Source: Siderastrea siderea
Taxonomy: Eukaryota > Cnidaria > Anthozoa > Scleractinia > Rhizangiidae
DNA: 64,000 bases
Assembly: GCA_964030785.1 (NCBI GenBank)
Contig: OZ034975.1
Span: forward strand, 20,738,142 to 20,802,141
Direction of reading: 5' to 3'
The notes beneath the pieces are model-generated. The model was not told where the DNA came from. It worked only from the letters and a program-made list of their open reading frames with translations, and did no database searches. Of this stretch, positions 31,131 through 45,361 are shown piece by piece. The translations under genes were made by a program, and so were the position numbers. Every line of letters begins with the position of its first letter. The stretch's first letter is position 1.

Positions 31131-31467
31131 TAGGAAAACTATGAGGTTGTTAGTTTTGGAAAAGAAGTAAAGCGAACGCGTACGTTAGCTAAAAGTTTTC
31201 CACATAAAGAGAAACGGCTATTAGGAGAGCTGTAGAAACGGAGGGTGGGGGTAGGGAGGGGAGCGAGATCCTGGCGTGCGAACGCGACAAGCTGGCGGGA
31301 AGGATTTTCCTGGCTCTCCCCAGGTCTTTCTATGAAACGATAAACAAACCAACGCCCTTAAGTAAACCGGCGTTTCCCGACGATACACCATGGATCGCCG
31401 GCCGAGTTCCGCCGGGAAGAAATGGCAACGGCCATTTGGCAAATTGGCAAAATTCGCAACGGCTATC
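31131..31467. other. Palindrome spacer
   Basis: 337 bp of unpaired sequence between the arms, including a G-rich stretch (31235-31262). The minus-strand 73-codon frame at 31221-31442 has no recognisable feature. Confidence 0.6.
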
Positions 31468-31905
31468 CAAAAATGTGGTTATATTTCAGTGAAGCATCTT
31501 CAGTCATACATCGCGGAAGGACGTTGAGTATCAGTTTGCACTTAACAGTAAGTTCTTACGGCATTGACTTTAAGATGTCACTTCCGAGTTCCCACAGGAT
31601 GAAGTTTGCCCACTGTGATTGAAATGAACGACGATTCTGCACTGTTCATTCCGCGGTCTCCCTTAATTAGTTGTGGGAGATTTATGCCCTGCCACTTCAC
31701 TTGGGACAGAGCATCTCACCTTTCCACTTCTCCAACGAAAGCCCTACTTTTCACGGTGGTGAGGGCATATAGTCATCCCCGAGTGTGAACTTTTAGCGGT
31801 AAATATCCCTGGAAGTAACTGAACTAATTAGTACACACCATTAATTTGTTAAAAAAAAGAAGGCTACGAAAAAGTTTCCTTTTTTAGTCAAACGAGAAAC
31901 CGTAC

Positions 31906-31932
31906 CTGCCCTTGCCAGAAATCAGACGCCAT
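31906..31932 (-). CDS. Possible short first exon, palindrome twin
   Basis: Twin of 30669-30695 on the minus strand, with identical codons and donor. Confidence 0.2.
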
Positions 31933-32455
31933 TTTGTCAGAACTTGCTTCATCGGGACCAGTTTTTAATGACTTCAGGTGTGGGTGAACGTCCTTATTGC
32001 ATTCTCTAAGCGTAACACATTGCAAATCTTGTGAATCTTTTGAGCTTGCTTCGCACGGGGTGGTGAGGCGAAATAAGGACGAAAAAAATGCAAGTCAGCC
32101 ATTGTGAATTTACATACTAGCCCTCCGAACAACATGTTACTTTCAAAAGGTATTGAAAAATACGGTATTGAAGTTCCGAAACTGCTGTGCTTTGTTGATT
32201 TTCCGATTAGTTCGTTCAGTTTGACTGACAAGACTTTATTTTGACACCGGACCTTCCGAATTACTGGCCCCATAAAAAGCATCCCCAAAATTCGCACAGG
32301 ATAGATTTTTTATGACTTCACCTCATGTATAAATAATGAAGCTATCGTGACTCTTGTTTTGATTTATCGAGTTTAACCTGAAAGGTTTTCTATATTATTA
32401 TTAAAGAAGGAACGAAAGAAAGAAAACCTGTCACAAGAAACGCAAATATTGACAG

Positions 32456-32625
32456 TCATTTCCTGGTCATTTCTCTCCCGCGCTACTGTATCACATTTCA
32501 ATTGTCACGCGAGATGCAACTCGCGTTTGGCCGGCATCGATCATTTTTGTCCGACGTGCCCATTGTACGAAATTTCAGCCAAGAATTGCTTTGTGAGGGA
32601 CGAGAAACTGATTCAAACATTGCAG
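32456..32625 (+). CDS. Candidate internal exon, right palindrome arm
   Basis: Twin of 29964-30133 with the same AG and CAG-GTAAGT borders. Differences include Arg for Cys, Thr and Leu at three places (FLSRATV, CHARCNSRLAG), all at C-to-T type sites of CG or neighbouring context; the Cys/His pattern is kept. Confidence 0.35.
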
Positions 32626-33880
32626 GTAAGTAAATCACCGTATATCTGAACAGTGAAATGATTTTCTAAGTCTGGTTATAGAGTTATCTGTTCTAATCGC
32701 AGAATGACTCAATGAGTCAGTGTAAATGGCCTGATTGCATTATACTGATTTTCAAAACCTTACCAAACCAATATCAAAACTAAGCTTCATTGGCAAATGT
32801 ATTTTAGCAAGTGGACTGCAAAAACATGCTATCTACGCGCTAGCGGTTAAGGTTTATAAAGCAACACAAAAACATCGCGCAGACGCCTTTCATTTGCATG
32901 AGGAGTTTCTGATAACATCTATACCCGCTGAATGCCTTTATCGTAAAGTGACTTAATGGCAAATTTATTTTAGGTTTTCTTTTTCGTCGAATTCACGTAC
33001 TTCAACGTTTAAAAGTTTTATATTTACCCTAAAGTGACGGCAGTAAAGTAGTTTGGAAATGTCTGAAAAGCGAAATATACGCGTGACAGGGTAACATCGG
33101 GTTATCAAAACATCACATTGTCGACAAGCATCTTTCATCGTCTAATTGTTCTTTTATTTGAAACTCGCGCAAAATAAAGTCAAATCATCGCTTTGTAACT
33201 AGATTTAAGCTAAGAAAATGCTTTAGATTACGTTCAATATAAAAGTACAGACCAGAAACGTCGACCGTTTTGTCTGAAAAGCATATTTGACTTGAAATAG
33301 GATTACAATAAGGAAATGGCGAAATCTGTCAAAGTGCACTCCACATATTTTCACCTCACGAGCTCGCTTTTCACGGGCCAAACTAAATATTTTTATATGA
33401 TAAACAACAAGCATTTCCGATTCAAAAGAGCCCTTTTATTACCTAGATATTCGTATACCCCCGATGATATAGTCTTCTAAAAATTGGTAAAATTCAGTGT
33501 ATCAACGGAATAGAAAATACTGTCCTCTTTACGCGCCTGGATATCCAGGAAAGAACGTTTAGATCGATGAAAGTTTAGTTTGAAAGCAACTTTAAGAGAT
33601 GTCTAACAAACTGTGAAAAGATTAATTCCAGGCACGTTTTCGTTGTCTCGTACGAGCGTTTTGAAAATGCACTAATCTGCATAATTTACATCGGGTCCGA
33701 AGGCCTGTTTCGGCCAATTTCGAACTTTCCGTTTTTTTGCCAAAATAAAAACTCGCTGGAACTTTTAAATATTATTTTTGAAAATAGTTCACCAAAAGGG
33801 TTCTTTTGGGCAAATAAAAAGAAATTCGAATTTTCGGCTCTGTCGCCGGATTCTCGAAAGTTACTGACAACGACTCTTAA

Positions 33881-34217
33881 ATTGAAGACATGAGAATTGC
33901 GTACACTCATTCCAAACATTCAAACACCAAAAGGTTACATTTTTAGTGTTCTTTGGGATCCTTTCACTGTTCCTGGCCAGCCGCTCTTTGTCATCTACGA
34001 CGATGATATCCCTCTTCGACGTTTTCTTCTCATTTGTTTCAGCCTCCTTGTCAACGCTGCCGATTGAGACTTCTTCATACTTATCCGCCTGGTTGAAGCT
34101 AAACAACCCTTCTGTTGCCTCTTCAATGCTGAACTGGGCGTTTTCGTAGTCCCCTAGCAAATTCTCTAAGTCATTGCCCGAAGTTATTGAACCATTAAAA
34201 CTGCACAAACTCCACAC
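33881..34217 (-). CDS. Uncharacterised acidic/Lys-rich frame, possible DUF3504-like N-terminus
   Basis: A minus-strand frame outside the palindrome (start at 34217) reads an acidic region (LENLLGDYENAQFSIEEATE), a Lys-rich patch, then IPKNTKNVTFWCLNVWNE. That last segment resembles the helical start found in cnidarian proteins of the ZMYM/KCTD-like DUF3504 group, from memory and not tested. The frame runs about 20 bp into the palindrome, so the gene may have been cut by it. Splice borders are unclear. Confidence 0.3.
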
Positions 34218-34367
34218 TTCTTAAAGTTCACACCTACCTCAGTCTGATTTTCGTGCTCGTTTCTTTTTCCTTGGTTACCCTCGCCAAATTTCTCGATTTC
34301 TCGACTTTTTGGGTTTGCATATTAGTAAAACTTTCTTCGATGGTAGGCCTATCGAACGAGCGGGCAA

Positions 34368-35969
34368 GGGCGACCCTAAAACTCGGAATGGCGGAATGAC
34401 GGAACGGCGGAAAATCACCCCAAATCCTAAAGTGCGGAACCGCGGAAAATCACCCACAATCCTAAAACGCGGAATGGCGGAAAAACACCCATAATCCTAA
34501 AACGCGGAACGGCGGAAAATCATCCATAATCCTAAAACGCGGAAAACAAAAATAGCTGGCACTGATTTCATCGTGACGAAAAACAGTCACGCTAAGCCAA
34601 ATGGCGTGAACACTCGTCTCTCACGCTCAGTTATTAAAATAACGCCTGTAATGCAGGCTACAAGTCAATCATTTGGTTCAAAATGACAATGCATTGCATG
34701 CTATGAACATGCGTGTTCTTCTCCCGTTTCAAAAGTGTGGAATTAATTGCTATAATTATCTCTCTTCTTTGGTACTCATGTTTTAGTGGGAACACCTTCG
34801 AATGCCTCAAATATCAAATGTCCTAAATTTTGTGTGAAGAATCCCGGCGGGGGTACTCTATAAATTTTAGGGTGGGGGTGTGCCAATGGGACCCTGAAAC
34901 CCTTGACCCGATAGCAGACCATGTTTAGCTCCAAGGTGTCACAGCAGTTTACTACCGTAAAACACAACAGAAGACATCTGCAGATCTTGCACTTCTCTTT
35001 CTGATTCTCTTTTATTCAGTTGTTTATCATAAACATTGTTTACTTAGTAACCACTCGGGTTAAAGAGGTCACCATTTTCATGGTAGAAATTCTCAAAGTC
35101 ACAGAGTCAGAAATAAAATAATGAAAACCATAATTTGGACTTAATTTCCACGATTTAACAGTTTTTCTGTGGTCCCTCAATCGTTTGTCAGTCGATTCAT
35201 TAATCGAGATATATTATTCTTATACTAAAATGCTAAATACTTATACTTAAATCAAAAATATATTTTGATATTTTTATACAGTTGATAAGCCGTGACTTCT
35301 CTACTAAAACAAGGTCCAAATTACAATAATAAATTATAAAAAAAGCATAAGAAATCACACTGAGCTAACCTTAACGTAACACTAACATTAACAGGAATTT
35401 ATATTAACAGCAACTGTCCATATATGCAGTGCTTAGTGTTTCGCAACCTAAGCCTCAAAAAGCAACGGATTAATTTTGAGAATTCAATCTGTATCACCCG
35501 GTGTAAAAGAAGGCACGAGTTTGTGGAATGGCATAATTTATACGTTACATACTCTGCTTTACTAGGGGTTTCTGACAACATAATAAAAATAATGCCAGTA
35601 CATAAAAACCGTGATTTTTTGGCAGTACGAATGTGTGAACTCTGGGTACCCGTGTAAAGGTATCTTGTTTATCAATGTCTTTTCAAAACCACGCCATTGC
35701 CGTCTATATTCTTTGGGTCCAACCCATACAATTTTCCATCCATCTGTTGATGACAAGCATTGAATCAATTTGGGGGTCGCTACGATCGGGGTCATTGTTA
35801 CTTTTGGAGGGTCGTTACTTTGAGAGATTTATTAGCTTGCTCCCATTTTTAAAGTTCCGCATTTTAGAATCATGGATAATTTTCCGCCGTTCCGCGTTTT
35901 AGGATTTGGGATGATTTTTCGCCGTTCCGCCGTTCCGTCAATCCGCCATTCCTCGTTTTAGGGTCGCCC
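34368..35969. mobile_element. TIR element with 9-bp target duplication (Mutator-like)
   Basis: Begins GGGCGACCCTAAAAC and ends with its reverse complement. It is flanked on both sides by AGCGGGCAA (34359-34367 and 35970-35978). The left end holds about four imperfect units of a 35-bp minisatellite (CCTAAAACGCGGAA, GGCGGAAAATCA); the right end has the inverse. A 9-bp duplication is typical of Mutator-like elements. No transposase is seen, so it is non-autonomous at 1,602 bp. Confidence 0.85.
35440..35800 (-). pseudogene. Coding-like fragment carried inside the TIR element
   Basis: The minus strand reads IVATPKLIQCLSSTDGWKIV then WVGPKEYRRQWRGFEKTL and HGYPEFTHSYCQK; after a shift near 35570 it continues SKAEYVTYKLCHSTNSCLLL. 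The composition is unlike random AT-rich DNA, but I cannot name the family. If it matches a host gene elsewhere, the element would be a Pack-MULE that captured it. Confidence 0.3.
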
Positions 35970-35978
35970 AGCGGGCAA

Positions 35979-36101
35979 GAACGTCAGGCTAGCCCACATA
36001 TAAGGAACTAATAACATTACAATCCTATATGAATATATACACCAACTGATTAACGCACCTACCTCCACTAACACACACTTCCCTTCACTAGCCAAATTGT
36101 C
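35979..36101. other. Short intergenic stretch
   Basis: Follows the 9-bp duplication; nothing recognised. Confidence 0.4.
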
Positions 36102-36835
36102 CGTATTAACGGGGTGTCCGTATTAAGCGGGTTCTCAGAAAAAGTCACGGATACATGTTTTATCGACACAAAGACGGCAAAAAAACGTTGTTCAATTGTA
36201 CTGTAACTGTAACAAGTGTAAACTGTGAACTCTCTGATTATAATTAATACTTTTTTACGAACAACTTACGATCTAGTCAGACACTCGAACTAAACTTTAA
36301 TAAACTCAACGGTGGAATGATTTGAAAATGTCGCAGCTTTACTATAGTTGTATCTGCAAGAAATAAAACGCATTTCGACAGCAACAGAACGTTTTCTATA
36401 AATTTTCCTTCGTCTCTGGAAATCTGACCATAACTGTTCTTAAACTCTACAAACTCATTCGAAAAAGTCGGTAACTTTACTTTGCACGCCCCGAGGCTTT
36501 TAGCTTGCCACACAACCAGGCGGACTGAAGATTCACGCTATTTAGCTACTCTTTGTAATAAAATCGTCTTAACTCGTCCAATTCTGTCATTATTTGACCA
36601 GGGTGAAGTTAGCAAATAATCGCGACCATGAAAATTGACAGTGCACAGATAAACAGTGTCCGTAAAGCGGGGTTGACAATGTATAACAGTTTGTCACTCG
36701 GGACACGGAAAAGTGTCCGTTGTCCGTATTAACGAGTGTCCGTATTAAGCGGGTTAATTTAAGAGAAAATGTATAAGGTTTTCGTCGGGACCAACGAAAT
36801 TGTCCGTAATACGGGGTGTCCGTATACGCAAGATG
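36102..36835. repeat. Repeat with GTCCGTATTAAGCGGG motifs
   Basis: The word GTCCGTATTAA recurs at both ends (near 36106, 36118, 36728, 36742) with related forms at 36655 and 36810. The middle is AT-rich. It resembles a small non-autonomous element with subterminal repeats; termini and duplication are not clear. Confidence 0.5.
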
Positions 36836-37644
36836 TTACGTTGGTGGAAATAATATACATACATATATATATATATAAGATTTTTTACTCTTCAAAAAAC
36901 TTCTGCTGAAATTTACATATGTTGATAACGCGTCAACGGTAAACCGTTGTCACTGTAAAGGGAGATCACAGTGAGACTCTCAATTTAATCACACAATGGT
37001 TTACGGTTGAAAAAAGGTTGAAATACACTACCTTATTTCTTAAGTGACTGGCAAATAGTTAGAAGGGATTTAGAGCTACATTTACACCTACTTTTTATTG
37101 TCATAACAGGCCGGATTACTCCAAAATAAAAGAAAAAACAGTGGTTTACCGTGCATTCATTGGTGATGGTTTATCGTCTGTCGAAACATTAACAGATATA
37201 ATTGGGCAATAAGTTTAATCAATAACAACGCGATATATCTCTGGTTCTAACTACTGTTCATTGTCAGTTAGAATGAATTTCGCAAAACATCTTGGACACG
37301 GAGGAACGTTCAGGTCTTTGCTCCTTTTCAGGAATCTGCCAAAAGAAACTAGAAACGCGCCAACGAACTCTCGTCATCTCGGTTTCCTTCTCGTCAATAC
37401 ACTCACCCTTAATAAATATCAACTCATGCTTACTAGAGCACAAAATAGGGTATCTGCACAAAATACAGTGTCTTTAGGAAAATGGCTCTTGGAACTTCGC
37501 ATTTTAACGCTCCAGTTTAATACACAGTATGTGCCTACGTCGTCAAAACCTTACTAAAACAGAATCACACCGAACTCAAGGTATTGCAAAAGACTGATCA
37601 ACATATTGTTCCCGTTATTTTGATTGTTTTTGTCATCTCCATAT
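36836..37644. other. Intergenic stretch
   Basis: Includes an AT-dinucleotide run (36855-36880) and a pair of GGTAAACCGTTG / GGTTTACGGTTG-like words. Open frames at 37261-37557 are not convincing. Confidence 0.35.
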
Positions 37645-38086
37645 CCTGGGGAGGGGATCACTCCCTATAATGGCCTATACGGGGAGGCTCCGCCCGAAAG
37701 GGGTACCTTTTTCAGGCTTCAGGTATATAAAAGGGTAAGGATTTCACGAGCTGAAGTGTATAAAAGGGTAGGGAAATCTGTCATTTGGGTATTTAAAAGG
37801 GCCTTTAATTAAAATATTTCGAGTAAACAATAATATTGATTTTTGGTTAACATCTCTCCCGGTAATACTGGTCTCCCCTAATATCGTTCTGTCCATTAAC
37901 AGCATTCCAAGGGCTTAGAAAAGGGATGCAGTGTTCTTAAGTAGGTATGTGAAAGGGGTACCATTATTCAATGAGGGTATACGAAAGGGATACCTTTTCG
38001 GTCAAAAATGGTACATAAAAGGGTAAGGGGTTGGACCTCGGGGCTGAGGCTCCCCGTATAAAACTTTAGTGAGTAGCCCCCCCGGG
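37645..38086. mobile_element. MITE of the CCCGGGG family, copy 1
   Basis: Left end CCTGGGGAGGGGATCACTCC followed by TATACGGGGAGGCTCCGCCC; the right end is the inverse (GGCTCCCCGTATA then GTGAGTAGCCCCCCCGGG). The interior repeats AAAAGGGTA words about every 30-40 bp. No coding content. Half of a sister copy is at 53535-53720. Confidence 0.7.
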
Positions 38087-38494
38087 CTCCATATTTTGAA
38101 ACCTCAAGGGAAAAAAAAATCTATTTTGGGCTCTATTAAGACATTTACTTTCATTTTGACTTTATTACGACATTCACTTTGTATTGGTGCTTAGGCTCTG
38201 TAATTCAGGTGGTAATAAATCTTGTGGGGCTTATGATAATCGTTGAACTCTGGAGTGATCTCGTTTAGAGACGACCATTAAGTAAATTTTGCCGAAAGTT
38301 ATCTTAACTCCTTTATTGCATGTTTCTAACGAGTATAAGTGGCAATTTATAAAGACACGATGATTTATACACTGCAATTATCGAGCCATGAACTCAACCC
38401 TGTCCACAGGGCCCAGAGGAGCCAAGTTCGAGCAGAACTGTTCAGTTTCCTTGCGAAAGACAACCGACATAATTTGCTGCGAACTTGCGTTACT
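38087..38494. other. Intergenic stretch, nothing recognised
   Basis: AT-rich; no frame, RNA or repeat that I can support. Confidence 0.35.
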
Positions 38495-38580
38495 CTAACC
38501 TGCGATCAGGCTCTATTTTCGTTTCGCTCGTTGAAACATTCCGGCGGGAAGGGCGAAACGAAAAATAGAGCCTGATACAA
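38495..38580. repeat. Hairpin element with CAGGCTCTATTTTCGTTTCG arms
   Basis: Arms of about 24 bp at 38507-38530 and 38550-38574 around a loop with ATTCCGGCGGGA. The left flank TAACCTGCGATCAGG recurs inverted at 40144-40160, so both belong to one small repeat family. Confidence 0.65.
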
Positions 38581-39417
38581 TTCTTCTACGGAACGTCTGC
38601 CGCCCACTTTTTTGATTGATTGACATTCAACAAAACGGCCAATCAAAATTTGTTTTGCTTGCACGCTCCTCGGTACGCAAATTTTCCATATGTGTATGTA
38701 ATGACATTCGCAAAACGTCCTCAAATGTCGGCAAAAATAAGAAATCACAGGCTACGATAACTCTTGGCACTAGCGTTCAAATTTACAACGTGAAGGTATG
38801 CGCTCCGGTATTGTAAATAGTTGCTCTGTCTGAGCTGAAACTGAATAAAATTCAGAACACGACGAGGTTGTCATGTACCAAAATATGCTGCATGTTTGAA
38901 TCCTTTCTCATTTCAGGTGGTATCCGGAAATATTCTCTACGCATTTGTCACCGATTTTCTGCGTAAAATACCTTGGGAAATCAAGAGAAATACCTTCAGT
39001 TTCACTCTTCAGAAACAAGATATCAATAAAACCGTTTATAAACAAACGAGTGTTTTGTAATTTAATTTAGTTCCAGAAGTGATAAATATTTGAGATTACC
39101 AGCGAATTTCATCTCTAAACAGCAGCGGATTTTAAAACGAAGAACATTTATTATAAACTTAGTCAGATCCTTTGATATCAATGTCAGAGATCATTAAAAC
39201 GACATTATTAACACTGAATGAATAAACTGAAAGTCTTTATTACTGAGGTAAAAATAAATATAAGCTTAGCATCTCGCTGAGTGCGGCTGTCACTAAACAT
39301 TAGCTTATCGCTAAGTTTACGGAATTATCGGTTGACTTGTTGATCACTCTTGGCGAAAGATACTTGCTGTTCGTTTTGTTTGGTAAAACGCGGATACAAC
39401 CACTACTCTGCTTATAT
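38581..39417. other. Intergenic stretch
   Basis: No supported gene. AT-rich with several short frames on both strands. Confidence 0.35.
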
Positions 39418-39419
39418 TT

Positions 39420-39641
39420 TCAATACCAGCTGAAAGCCTTCAAATGAAAATTTGGAGACACGATGCGATAAAACGGGATACATACTTCACTGTTGCTGTA
39501 CTTCTCTGCTCTGAGTGAGAGACAGCTTGCGTCAAACCGGACGCCATTCTCAGGAGAGAAAGAAATGATGACAATTCTCCAAGAATGAAGAGAATATCTT
39601 TGAGCGACACGTTTAGCTCGGCAGACTTGTTCCTTGGCCAT
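39420..39641 (-). CDS. Short uncharacterised frame, 73 codons
   Basis: ATG at 39641 (MAKEQVCRAKRVAQRYSLHS) to TGA near 39420. It starts about 1.3 kb upstream of CBS and points the other way. No domain, signal peptide or homologue is recognised; it could be a small divergent gene or chance. Confidence 0.25.
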   Translation of the reverse strand: MAKEQVCRAKRVAQRYSLHSWRIVIISFSPENGVRFDASCLSLRAEKYSNSEVCIPFYRIVSPNFHLKAFSWY

Positions 39642-39689
39642 GGCGGTCGGATTGAAAATTGTGAGCAAGTCTCGTAGACAATTTACTTC

Positions 39690-40165
39690 CGTTGACAGCT
39701 TTATTGTTAAAGGGCCAATCAGATTGCGAGATTCGCGCGGCCAAAATTTGGCCGCCGACACGAACTCCTGTGAGAGATTGTCGGTTCTGTCCAACCGGAA
39801 AATTTTCGGAAAAGAAGGTCCACCTTTTGAGGTGGACCGCTTTTTTCGGTCGGACCGTTCTGATCGGAAATTACTGTTCCATTGGAAAAATTTCGCCTTG
39901 CAGTACCTTTCTGTCATAAATTTCTGGAAGTTTCTTTCCGAAACTGAATGGAACGATTCGGTCCCACCGGGCTGGTGTAACCAACCGGAAAATTTCCCGA
40001 TTTACTGTTCCATTTGCCACGGGAAATTTTCGAAATTTCCAACCGGAATTTTTGGTCGAATGGAAAGCGCCCTGTATCAGGCCCTATTTTAGCGAGCGAC
40101 CCACGTAAGAGAATATCAGAGCGATGCGAGAGCGATGCTAAAATTCGGCCTGATCGCAGGTTAGC
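39690..40165. repeat. Repeat with AACCGGAAAATTT motifs and GATCAGGC end
   Basis: Words CAACCGGAAAATTTTC, CAACCGGAAAATTTCC and CAACCGGAATTTTTGG alternate with a hairpin GGTCCACCTTTTGAGGTGGACC (39819-39840). The right part (40074-40160) ends CCTGATCGCAGGTTAG, the inverse of 38493-38506. The frames across it are artefacts. Confidence 0.55.
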
Positions 40166-40779
40166 GTTACTCGCGTTACCTATATTTTTACCGCAGGTCA
40201 AACAAAGCCGTTGCCCTTCGGGCAACGTGTTAGGCGATCGCGGAAGAATGGTCTGTGGTATAACAGCAATTTTCAATATTGCGGACGATATGGCGTACTA
40301 AGCGAGATCGAGATCGAGAAATACAGCGTGTGGAAAGAGAAGAAAGCCGTTCAAATTGGATTCTCAAAGGTAGCATTAGGCAAATTTATTGATTAAATGA
40401 TGTGGTTATGTATTTTATAAGGTAAGATGAACGAAGGATAATTCTTGCGTACAAATTTAACTCCTCTGGACCCTGTGCCCTGTCACACTATCATCTCGCA
40501 ATTCACTCGCAAATTTTGGGATCCCAAATTTTAAGTCTGATTTGACGCTCACTAGACATGCGCCAAAAATTTCCCGCCACTCGAGACAACTGTAGTCCGA
40601 AAGGTATGCTCCCTCCTCCCAGGGTCTTTTGCCGCCCGTCTTGTAAACTTTCGCTCGCACCAGACTTCAGCTTGCACCGATTTCGCCCGTTCTGCCTCTC
40701 GGGATGTCCGCAGTATTCAATTCCCTTAGAATTCACGAGTTTTATCTTGGTTTATTCGTTTATTCATATTCCTCTGTTA
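40166..40779. other. Upstream region of CBS
   Basis: No repeat family is obvious and no upstream exon is supported. Overlapping frames on both strands have no domain. Confidence 0.35.
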
Positions 40780-40931
40780 CCACCAATCAGCGAGCACAGG
40801 AAAAAGAGATTTCACAACCAATCAAACTTGGTTACGTCACTGAATACATTTGTGCGCGTTTTGCCACTGCTGCTGTTTTCCTATGGAAGTCGAAGAGTTT
40901 CTTCTTTTATAAGGTTCTTTTGGTAAGTAAT
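40780..40931 (+). promoter_or_regulatory. Putative CBS promoter and 5' leader
   Basis: Two CCAAT boxes (40783-40787, 40818-40822) and a CRE-like TTACGTCA (40832-40839) lie 90-150 bp before the ATG; TTTATAAG at 40906 is too close to serve as a normal TATA box for this leader. A perfect donor-like GTAAGT at 40923 just before the ATG could give an alternative 5' exon. Confidence 0.4.
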
Positions 40932-41074
40932 ATGTCGCAAGAATTGAAACGATCAACTTCTGTCGGAGATAAAAGACAGTGGATTCGACCTGATTTACCT
41001 TCAAAATGTACATGGCATTTGGGAATAGATGTCTCCGAGTCTCCACATCGACACAAAAAGTCTGAGAACAACAA
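40932..41074 (+). CDS. CBS: Cystathionine beta-synthase, exon 1 (residues 1-47)
   Basis: CBS condenses serine and homocysteine to cystathionine in the cytosol with PLP, the first step of transsulfuration. This exon opens at ATG 40932 with a short divergent start, then [15 protein letters not shown] and SESPHRH. The Cys26 and His39 correspond to human Cys52 and His65, the two axial heme ligands, so the heme-binding N-terminus is kept. The exon ends AACAACAA with GTGAGT at 41075, phase 2. With the seven exons that follow it forms 254 codons in an unbroken frame. The protein is about half of a typical animal CBS (about 550 residues); the rest must lie beyond the window or be lost. Confidence 0.93.
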
Positions 41075-41163
41075 GTGAGTGAATTGCGTAAATTTAAAGC
41101 ATCCTTGTTTCTTCGATTTGATGTTTAAATTATACCATGTACCACACTTAATATCTTAATCAG

Positions 41164-41270
41164 GGTCTTACAAGAGAAGATTCTTCCGAATGTCCTTCAT
41201 CGGATTGGAAATACGCCATTAATTAGAATAAATAACATCGGGAAAAGCTGTGGTCTGAAATGCGAATTAG
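41164..41270 (+). CDS. CBS: CBS exon 2 (residues 48-83)
   Basis: Acceptor CAG at 41161-41163, donor GTAAGT at 41271. Encodes [20 protein letters not shown] then [10 protein letters not shown], the entry to the PLP-fold (human KILPDILKKIGDTP region). Intron 1 is only 89 bp. The link between the heme region and this segment is four residues longer than in the human protein. Confidence 0.95.
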
Positions 41271-41423
41271 GTAAGTATCAGTCAAGTTTAACTCAAATTT
41301 AGTTAAGTTCAACTTGCAATTTGCAAAGTGTTAGCGCTGTGCTGAACTGCTCATTTGATTGCAGTTTGTGGTGTGTTGCTTTCGAATTTGAGGTTAACTT
41401 GTTCGTGCTTTAATTACTTTTAG

Positions 41424-41558
41424 TGGCGAAATGCGAATTTTTCAACGCAGGAGGTTCAGTCAAGGATAGAATTGGCCTCAGGATGATCGAGGACGCTGAG
41501 CGAGAAGGCAAAATTAAACCTGGGGATACACTTATTGAACCGACATCAGGAAATACAG
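41424..41558 (+). CDS. CBS: CBS exon 3 (residues 84-128), PLP lysine
   Basis: Acceptor TTTTAG, donor GTTAGA at 41559. Encodes [20 protein letters not shown] then [20 protein letters not shown] and SGNT. Lys97 in GGSVKDR corresponds to human Lys119, which holds the cofactor as a Schiff base; Asn127 of SGNTG matches human Asn149, which contacts PLP. Intron 2 is 153 bp. Confidence 0.96.
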
Positions 41559-44529
<2,971 letters not shown>

Positions 44530-44797
44530 TAAACAGAATTAGTGATTAGTGACCCGTGTGCTTGCTGAGTCTGGTCTATGGGTTGCATTGGCTGTGCATT
44601 CTTTAACTTATCAATGGAAACTATTAAATATAAATTATATAGATTTAGCCAAGTCCAAAAGCGGAGCCCCCCTTTTTTGTTTTGTTGTTGTTATTGTTTT
44701 TTTTGCTGACACTTAGTAATTTGTGAACATACTCTCATTCAAGTCGTTAAATTAAAAAAATTAAAAAGAAAAGAAAAGAAAAAAGAAAAAATTCACG

Positions 44798-44866
44798 TCC
44801 TCGCTGAGAGCCGAACCTGGCTCGACCGCGTCTTAAGCTTGCGATTAGTCCACCAGGCCATGAGGG
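44798..44866 (-). tRNA. tRNA-Leu(TAA)-like module, pseudo or SINE head
   Basis: The minus strand reads CCTCATGGCCTGGTGGACTA with an A-box-like TGGCCTGGTGG, an anticodon region CTTAAGA as in tRNA-Leu TAA, and a degenerate B box AGGTTCGGCTC. Acceptor pairing is partial and the long variable arm is missing. It is followed on the same strand by a long T-rich tract, suitable for RNA polymerase III termination. Confidence 0.45.
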
Positions 44867-45361
44867 TTTATTGTTATCTTCAGATGTTAATTTTACTACT
44901 TATTTCTTTCTTCATGACAAGCTGCCTATCAACATAAAAATGCTGGTGTTTTTCCTGGCAAAATGTGTTCGGACCACCGTAAAAACCATGGTTGTGGACA
45001 GCAAAAACCAAAAAGCACTAGCTCTGCCATATTTGGCTTCAAAACTGCTGCAAAATGCTGCAAACTCAAGCAGTGTGCCGACCGACTTCGCAACAGAACC
45101 GACAAGGCGAATTTGAACTTTTCGCCTGAACTTTATTGCGAAAAGTTTTTTGCCTAAATTGAACTTATGGCTTTCCACCAAAAAGACAACTGAGTATTCT
45201 TTTGAACTTTTTTTTTCATTAACAGATTTGTTTTTGACTTTTGTTGTCTCTGCTTGTTTGTTTGCGGGATTCAGCACAGGGTTATATCCAGTGTATGCCA
45301 CTTCATATTGGTGAGCCAGTGTGGTGCGAATGGACGGACGGTCACGTGACTATTATGTCAC

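Larger units (their letters stand above)
31468..33880. repeat. Right arm of a large palindrome
   Basis: Reverse complement of 28706-31130. Its outer edge meets GAATTGAAGACATGAG, which has no match outside the left arm, so the end is sharp. Confidence 0.93.

Noticed and set aside
39634..40092. 152-codon plus-strand ORF before CBS
   Set aside because: It crosses the AACCGGAAAATTT repeats and a hairpin; the reading has no domain.
40704..40931. In-frame extension of CBS upstream of ATG 40932
   Set aside because: The extra residues have no similarity to CBS N-termini, and the stretch holds CCAAT and CRE-like promoter words.
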